From Ruminococcus sp. UBA4383 (GTDB lineage: Bacteria; Bacillota; Clostridia; Oscillospirales; Ruminococcaceae): a stretch of DNA of 9,513 nt. The notes beneath the pieces are model-generated. The model had not been told where the DNA came from. It saw only the letters and a list, made by a program, of their open reading frames with translations, and did not search any database. The DNA lies in contig DGRR01000153.1 of assembly GCA_002389995.1 (NCBI GenBank), forward strand, positions 1 to 9,513, given 5' to 3'. Below, one piece after another: positions 5,733 through 9,513 of this stretch; positions within the stretch are counted from its first letter, which is position 1, and each line of letters begins with the position of its first letter. A program made the translations under genes and the position numbers.

Positions 5733-7139
5733 TCAGATATTATCCTTTGCGGGGAGCGATATAGTGACGGTAGTTCCGAGACCTTCGCCCTGACTTGTGA
5801 TATCGAGTGTTCCGCCGTGGAGAGAGATTATTTCGTCAGCAACGGCAAGACCTATTCCTGAACCTCTCCTTGTATGGTTTGCCTTATAGAATTTTGTCTT
5901 TACTTTTGCGAGGTCGGATTTTTTGATTCCCACACCTGTATCTGTAACTGAGACTACGACATTTCCGTCACGTTCAAAGGCTTTTATTGTTATGGTATCG
6001 CCTGCCGAGGAATATTTCACGGCATTGTCTATTACATTTATAAACACCTGTCTTATGCGGTTTTTGTCGCCGTAGACAAAGGGGAGCATTTCGGGTTCTT
6101 CATAGATTATGCGTTTTGTTTCCTTTTTGGCTTTTTCGCTGTAAATGAGGACTGCATCACCGAGTTCTGCGAGTATATCCATATTTGCACTTTGAAGTGT
6201 AAAGTGACCGTTCTGCATACGGGAAAAGTCAAGAAGTTCCTCAACCATTTGAGATAATCTTTCTGTTTCGTTCACGATAACGCCTACGCCTTTCCGCATA
6301 GTTTCGGGACTGCCTCCGCCGTCAATCATAAGGGTTTCAGCCCAGCCCTTTATAGCTGTAAGAGGAGTACGCAGTTCATGTGAAACAGATGATATAAATT
6401 CATTCTTCATAGCCTCTGCTGTTGAAAGTTCATCAGCCATATGATTTATAGCTGTACAGAGTTCGCCTATTTCGTCATCGCTGTTATTTTCGATTCTCAC
6501 GGAAAAATCACCCATGGCAAATTTTCTTGCTATACTGCTTATCTGCCGTATCGGTTTTACGATAGAACCTGCAAAATAGAGTCCTGTTATTATAATTATA
6601 AGTATGATAGCAGTACATACTACGGTTATCATAAGAATATATCCCTGAATGGTATTGTCTATTTCTGTAAGGCTTGTAACCATGCGTACTGCACTGTATT
6701 CGCTGTTGAATGACGATATGGGGACTGATACGGCAAGTATTTTCTCACCGCTTGTGAGAGTTCCCGTATATGCACCTTCGCCCTTCTCCATAGCTTCTTC
6801 ATAGTCGGGCATAGGTGCATCATCATCGGGGGAAAATCCTGATGAGGTGAGTACAACTCTGCCCTTTGAATTTATTGCCATGAGTTCTATTTTGTCCTTT
6901 TCGTTGAAAGTTTCGAGCATATTCCGCATTTCTGCGGAAAAACTTGTTGAACTGTCCTGCGAATGTATGCTCAGTACGCTTGTTACGGCATTTATTTTGG
7001 AGATTATATACTGTTTTGCAGAACTGTAAAAATAACTCTGCACTGCGTATATGACAACCATTTCTATGACGAGCAGGGCAAGAATGATAACACCGAGATT
7101 ATTGACTATCCAGCGTTTAGTTATACTTTTTTTAGCCAT
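5733..7139 (-). CDS. Membrane sensor histidine kinase, Cache-like/HAMP/HisKA/HATPase_c
   Basis: The sensor of a two-component pair: it autophosphorylates on a histidine and passes the phosphate to the response regulator encoded just upstream. Order of parts in 468 residues: TM1 at about 13-35; an extracytoplasmic domain of about 130 residues that looks PAS/Cache-like (IELMAINSKGRVVLTSSG near 84-101); TM2 at about 167-190; HAMP at 191-243; a HisKA dimerisation domain with SHELRTPLT, H254; and an ATPase domain with N-box N368/N372, G1 DTGVGI (400-405), F-box F417 and G2 GSGIGL (426-431). All catalytic motifs are intact. Its ATG shares one base with the response regulator stop (TAATG). The layout resembles WalK, PhoR and ResE kinases, but the signal cannot be read from sequence. 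Confidence 0.95.
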   Translation of the reverse strand: MAKKSITKRWIVNNLGVIILALLVIEMVVIYAVQSYFYSSAKQYIISKINAVTSVLSIHSQDSSTSFSAEMRNMLETFNEKDKIELMAINSKGRVVLTSSGFSPDDDAPMPDYEEAMEKGEGAYTGTLTSGEKILAVSVPISSFNSEYSAVRMVTSLTEIDNTIQGYILMITVVCTAIILIIIITGLYFAGSIVKPIRQISSIARKFAMGDFSVRIENNSDDEIGELCTAINHMADELSTAEAMKNEFISSVSHELRTPLTAIKGWAETLMIDGGGSPETMRKGVGVIVNETERLSQMVEELLDFSRMQNGHFTLQSANMDILAELGDAVLIYSEKAKKETKRIIYEEPEMLPFVYGDKNRIRQVFINVIDNAVKYSSAGDTITIKAFERDGNVVVSVTDTGVGIKKSDLAKVKTKFYKANHTRRGSGIGLAVADEIISLHGGTLDITSQGEGLGTTVTISLPAKDNI

Positions 7140-7840
7140 TACTGAACGTCATTCCATTTATAGCCGTAGCCCCATATAGTAATAATATATTTGGGGTTGG
7201 AGGGTTCTTCCTCTATTTTCATTCTTATTCTTCTGATATTTACATCGACTATTTTATCATCACCGTAGTAGCTTTCTCCCCATATATGATTGAGGATACT
7301 TGCACGGTCGAGGGCGGTATTTTTATTGTTCATGAAAAATTCGAGTATCTGGTATTCAACCTGTGTAAGTTCTATGGGTACGCCTTTTTTGGTAACTGTA
7401 CGGCTTTTCAGGTTAAGGACGAAAGGTCCGCTTTCGACTACGGACTGTTTTTCATTTTTGATAAAGCTCATGCACACACGCCTGTATATTGCATCAACTC
7501 TTGCGGTAAGCTCTGACGGTGAAAAGGGTTTTGTTATATAGTCGTCCGCACCTATCATAAGACCGCTGACCTTATCCATTTCCTGAGTTTTGGCGGTAAG
7601 CATAATAATGCCGATAGTAGAGCTTTTTTCTCTTATTTTTTTGCAGACGGTGAAGCCGTCTATTCCGGGCATCATTATATCGAGGAGTACAACGTCAAAA
7701 TTTCCTCTTTCAGCCTCAAAGGTTTTTAATGCTGCCTCTCCGCAGTTCACGTCAACAACGTCATAACCTGCACGTTTAAGGTTTATCACCACAAATTCAC
7801 GGATAGTATCCTCGTCCTCGCATATGAGTATGCGTTTCAT
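7139..7840 (-). CDS. OmpR/PhoB-family response regulator
   Basis: A transcription factor switched by phosphorylation from the downstream kinase. The receiver domain (1-118) has acidic residues E8/D9, the phosphoacceptor D54 in LLDIMMPGIDG, T82 and K104 in DYITKPFSPSEL. The winged-helix DNA-binding domain (about 135-231) shows the family pattern HIWGESYYGDDKIVDVNIRR and ends in TIWGYGYKW. I start at the ATG at 7840, giving 233 residues, because AGGAG lies 8 bases upstream (7849-7853). A longer reading from GTG at 7849 would place the start inside that ribosome binding site. The gap to the lipoprotein gene is 13 bases and the ribosome binding site abuts that gene's stop, so the three genes are surely co-transcribed. 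Target genes are unknown. Confidence 0.95.
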   Translation of the reverse strand: MKRILICEDEDTIREFVVINLKRAGYDVVDVNCGEAALKTFEAERGNFDVVLLDIMMPGIDGFTVCKKIREKSSTIGIIMLTAKTQEMDKVSGLMIGADDYITKPFSPSELTARVDAIYRRVCMSFIKNEKQSVVESGPFVLNLKSRTVTKKGVPIELTQVEYQILEFFMNNKNTALDRASILNHIWGESYYGDDKIVDVNIRRIRMKIEEEPSNPKYIITIWGYGYKWNDVQ

Positions 7841-7846
7841 AAAATT

Positions 7847-7855
7847 CACTCCTTT
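7847..7855 (-). promoter_or_regulatory. Response regulator ribosome binding site, decides the start
   Basis: AAAGGAGTG reaches into the TAA stop of the lipoprotein gene and sits 8 bases (from AGGAG) before the ATG at 7840. It rules against the in-frame GTG at 7849, which is part of this motif. Confidence 0.8.
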
Positions 7856-9164
7856 ATTTATATTTAAAGCCTATTGCAACATCGCCCTGAGTTATTGAAA
7901 GCCCGTCTGTATTTTCCGTATAAGGCGGTATATAGGCAAGATATGAAAAATCTCCTTTTGTATGGAGGAGCATATAGCCTGTGGATATTCTGTCCTCTGC
8001 GGAGGTTGAATCTTCCGCAACGAATATTCTCATAAGTTCTCTGCCTGCCTGATTATTTTCATTAAGGGCGCAGAAAACAAGCTCATCATTTATTGCATCA
8101 CGCTTGACTGTAACCTTGTTGTGCCATTTTTCGGGGAAAACGAAAATATAGCCATTCTGCACGCTGTAATATGAAGTATATTTTCTTTCTTTTTTTTCGT
8201 TTTCGTTGATACAGACCCAGTTTGTAAGTTTAAGCTGTTCGCTTTCGGATACTTCCTCATATCCGGGGGCAATAGTCTGAACGGGTATTTCGAGCATTCC
8301 GTCACCGTCTATATCGAAAGAATTACAGCCTGCCGCCCTGAGAGTTTCGAGGGATTCCTCAGGCTCTTTAAAAATTTTTTTCAGACCTGAGCTGTCCATA
8401 TATATTATATCTGTCTGCAACATTCCCGCACCTGATGCGGCATCTATATAAAGACCTGTACTGCCGTTTATACTTCCGTAGTTAAGGCTGTCGAACTCTG
8501 TAAAACTTCCGCTCAGTTCTGCGCTGTACTTATGGTATTTGCCTTCGCTATCGAGTTTATAGGCTTCTGCGACTGCGGGAGTTCCTGATGCTGCGCCTGC
8601 AAGGACAAGAAATTCATTTGTTTCGTCATTGTCGAGGTCTGTGACATCTATGAAGGAATAGGGTTCATTGAATGTTCTTTCTATGATTCCGTTATTGTAG
8701 TTATAGATTGAGACATTCTTTTCTGAACGGTTTATAAGGCTGCTGCCGATTATAAGGTTTACTCTTTCATTTTCACCGAGGCGTGATATTATTACCTTTT
8801 CGATTTCCGTGCCGTCTGCGGAGGTATCGCAGACAGAACGCCATTTATCCCCGTCCTTGTCGAGGATATTTATTCGCAGGGTATTTTCCTCAACGGCAAG
8901 GCTTGTCTTTTCATAGAATACAACAGCCTCATTTCCGCCGTCACCGTCTATATCCTCCACTATGAAGGCGGAAAGATATTTTCCTGATTTGGGATATTTC
9001 AGGCTTATTGAAGTGCCTGCCGCATCTGTAAGCGCACTGTATATCTGTTCCTGTTCGACGCTGAGTTTGGGCGGTGACATCAGTGTATCTATGCTTGCGC
9101 TGAACGAACAGCCTGCAAGCATGGATACAGGTATTGCAAGAGACAATATTTTAAAAGCTTTCAT
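7854..9164 (-). CDS. Lipoprotein with DxDxDGxxE calcium-type repeats, probable beta-propeller
   Basis: A secreted, membrane-anchored protein of unknown function. The N-terminus MKAFKILSLAIPVSMLAGC is a lipoprotein signal peptide with lipobox LAGC and lipidated C19. Three loops of FG-GAP/VCBS or EF-hand character follow: DIDGDGGNE (71-79), DLDNDETNE (176-184) and DIDGDGMLE (284-292), each next to a hydrophobic strand. Related strands without the acidic loop lie near 124-142 and 227-245, giving a rough 53-residue period. The last 100 residues (about 330-436) form a separate aromatic-rich region that I do not recognise. I chose the ATG at 9164; the frame is also open to a TTG at 9188, which would overlap the citrate synthase gene by 17 bases. 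Neither start has a strong ribosome binding site. Position before a two-component pair suggests, but does not prove, a role in sensing. Confidence 0.85.
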   Translation of the reverse strand: MKAFKILSLAIPVSMLAGCSFSASIDTLMSPPKLSVEQEQIYSALTDAAGTSISLKYPKSGKYLSAFIVEDIDGDGGNEAVVFYEKTSLAVEENTLRINILDKDGDKWRSVCDTSADGTEIEKVIISRLGENERVNLIIGSSLINRSEKNVSIYNYNNGIIERTFNEPYSFIDVTDLDNDETNEFLVLAGAASGTPAVAEAYKLDSEGKYHKYSAELSGSFTEFDSLNYGSINGSTGLYIDAASGAGMLQTDIIYMDSSGLKKIFKEPEESLETLRAAGCNSFDIDGDGMLEIPVQTIAPGYEEVSESEQLKLTNWVCINENEKKERKYTSYYSVQNGYIFVFPEKWHNKVTVKRDAINDELVFCALNENNQAGRELMRIFVAEDSTSAEDRISTGYMLLHTKGDFSYLAYIPPYTENTDGLSITQGDVAIGFKYK

Positions 9165-9171
9165 TAAATAA

Positions 9172-9513
9172 TTATTCTCTGTTTTCAAGTTTTACATACT
9201 CACGTTCCTTTGCTATTGCCTTGTAAGCGGGACGTATAATTCTGTTGCTTGTGAGTATTTCTTCCATTCTGTGGGCTGACCAGCCTGACATTCTTGCAAC
9301 TGCAAAAAGCGGTGTGAATAATTCATCGGGGATTCCCAGCATTCTGTATACAAGACCTGAATACATATCGACATTTGCACACATAGTTTTTTCGCTGCCT
9401 TTTACTTCCTTGAAAATTTCGGGGGTAAGGCGTTCAATGGTGGCAAGGAGCCTGAATTCTGCTTCTATTTCTTTTCCTGCGGCGAGTTCAAAGGCTTTTT
9501 TCTTGAGTATTAC
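9172..9513 (-). CDS. Citrate synthase, C-terminal part (cut by window edge)
   Basis: The first 43 visible codons, from V-I-L-K onward, are open and the true start lies outside the window, so 113 residues of the C-terminal end are seen. Citrate synthase condenses acetyl-CoA with oxaloacetate to citrate. The fragment holds ANVDMYSGLVY, whose Asp matches the catalytic Asp of the family (D362 in E. coli GltA). It also has FAVARMSGWSAHRMEE and IIRPAYKAI, which carry the conserved arginines of the citrate site. This is the expected end of a bacterial citrate synthase and no break is seen. The lipoprotein gene follows after 7 bases. In an anaerobe this enzyme usually serves glutamate synthesis; its place ahead of signalling genes is unusual. 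Confidence 0.93.
   Translation of the reverse strand, partial: VILKKKAFELAAGKEIEAEFRLLATIERLTPEIFKEVKGSEKTMCANVDMYSGLVYRMLGIPDELFTPLFAVARMSGWSAHRMEEILTSNRIIRPAYKAIAKEREYVKLENRE

Noticed and set aside
5108..5764. Plus-strand open frames opposite the DUF1385 gene
   Set aside because: They are shadows of the DUF1385 coding strand, with no ribosome binding site or motif to support them.
7841..7849. Response regulator starting at GTG 7849
   Set aside because: The GTG is part of the AAAGGAGTG ribosome binding site; MKRILICEDED from ATG 7840 is the usual receiver-domain beginning.
9165..9188. Lipoprotein starting at TTG 9188
   Set aside because: It would put eight polar residues before an otherwise ideal signal peptide and overlap citrate synthase; it cannot be fully excluded because ATG 9164 has only a weak ribosome binding site.

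Overview
The window holds one uninterrupted run of ten genes, all on the minus strand and read from position 9513 down to 162. It is followed by about 160 bases of repeated palindromic sequence. Gene types and styles (Gram-positive RecX, DUF1385/YqhQ-type protein, short bacterial citrate synthase, strong AGGAGG-type ribosome binding sites, moderate-to-low GC) point to a Clostridia member. An Oscillospiraceae/Ruminococcus-type anaerobe is the best guess. That is an inference from protein flavour, not from any marker that can be searched here.

In order of transcription: (1) the C-terminal end of citrate synthase, cut by the window edge (9172-9513); (2) a lipoprotein with three Asp-rich calcium-type loops, probably a beta-propeller (7854-9164); (3) an OmpR/PhoB response regulator (7139-7840); (4) a membrane sensor histidine kinase (5733-7139); (5) a four-helix membrane protein of the DUF1385/YqhQ family (4796-5719); (6) PrmC, the release-factor glutamine methyltransferase (3954-4802); (7) RecA (2713-3918); (8) RecX (2078-2713); (9) RimO, which methylthiolates ribosomal protein S12 (730-2073); (10) PgsA, phosphatidylglycerophosphate synthase (162-746).

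The genes are packed very tightly. The largest gap is 35 bases, before recA. Four junctions overlap: response regulator/kinase by 1 base, DUF1385/prmC by 7, recA/recX by 1 and rimO/pgsA by 17. The two 1-base overlaps are TAATG junctions. The run therefore looks like one long transcription unit, perhaps with an internal promoter inside the 3' end of prmC feeding recA. It joins central metabolism, envelope sensing, translation maintenance (PrmC, RimO), recombination (RecA with its modulator RecX) and phospholipid synthesis.

The points most worth following are these. The secreted propeller-like lipoprotein next to a two-component pair recalls the actinobacterial MtrA-MtrB-LpqB arrangement. RecA has an unusually long lysine/alanine-rich and then acidic C-terminal tail, and a changed residue in DNA-binding loop L1. 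The recA-rimO-pgsA neighbourhood is in an unusual order. Two tandem 96-base-period palindromic units sit directly after the pgsA stop codon. I saw no RNA genes, CRISPR array, insertion sequence or phage genes.
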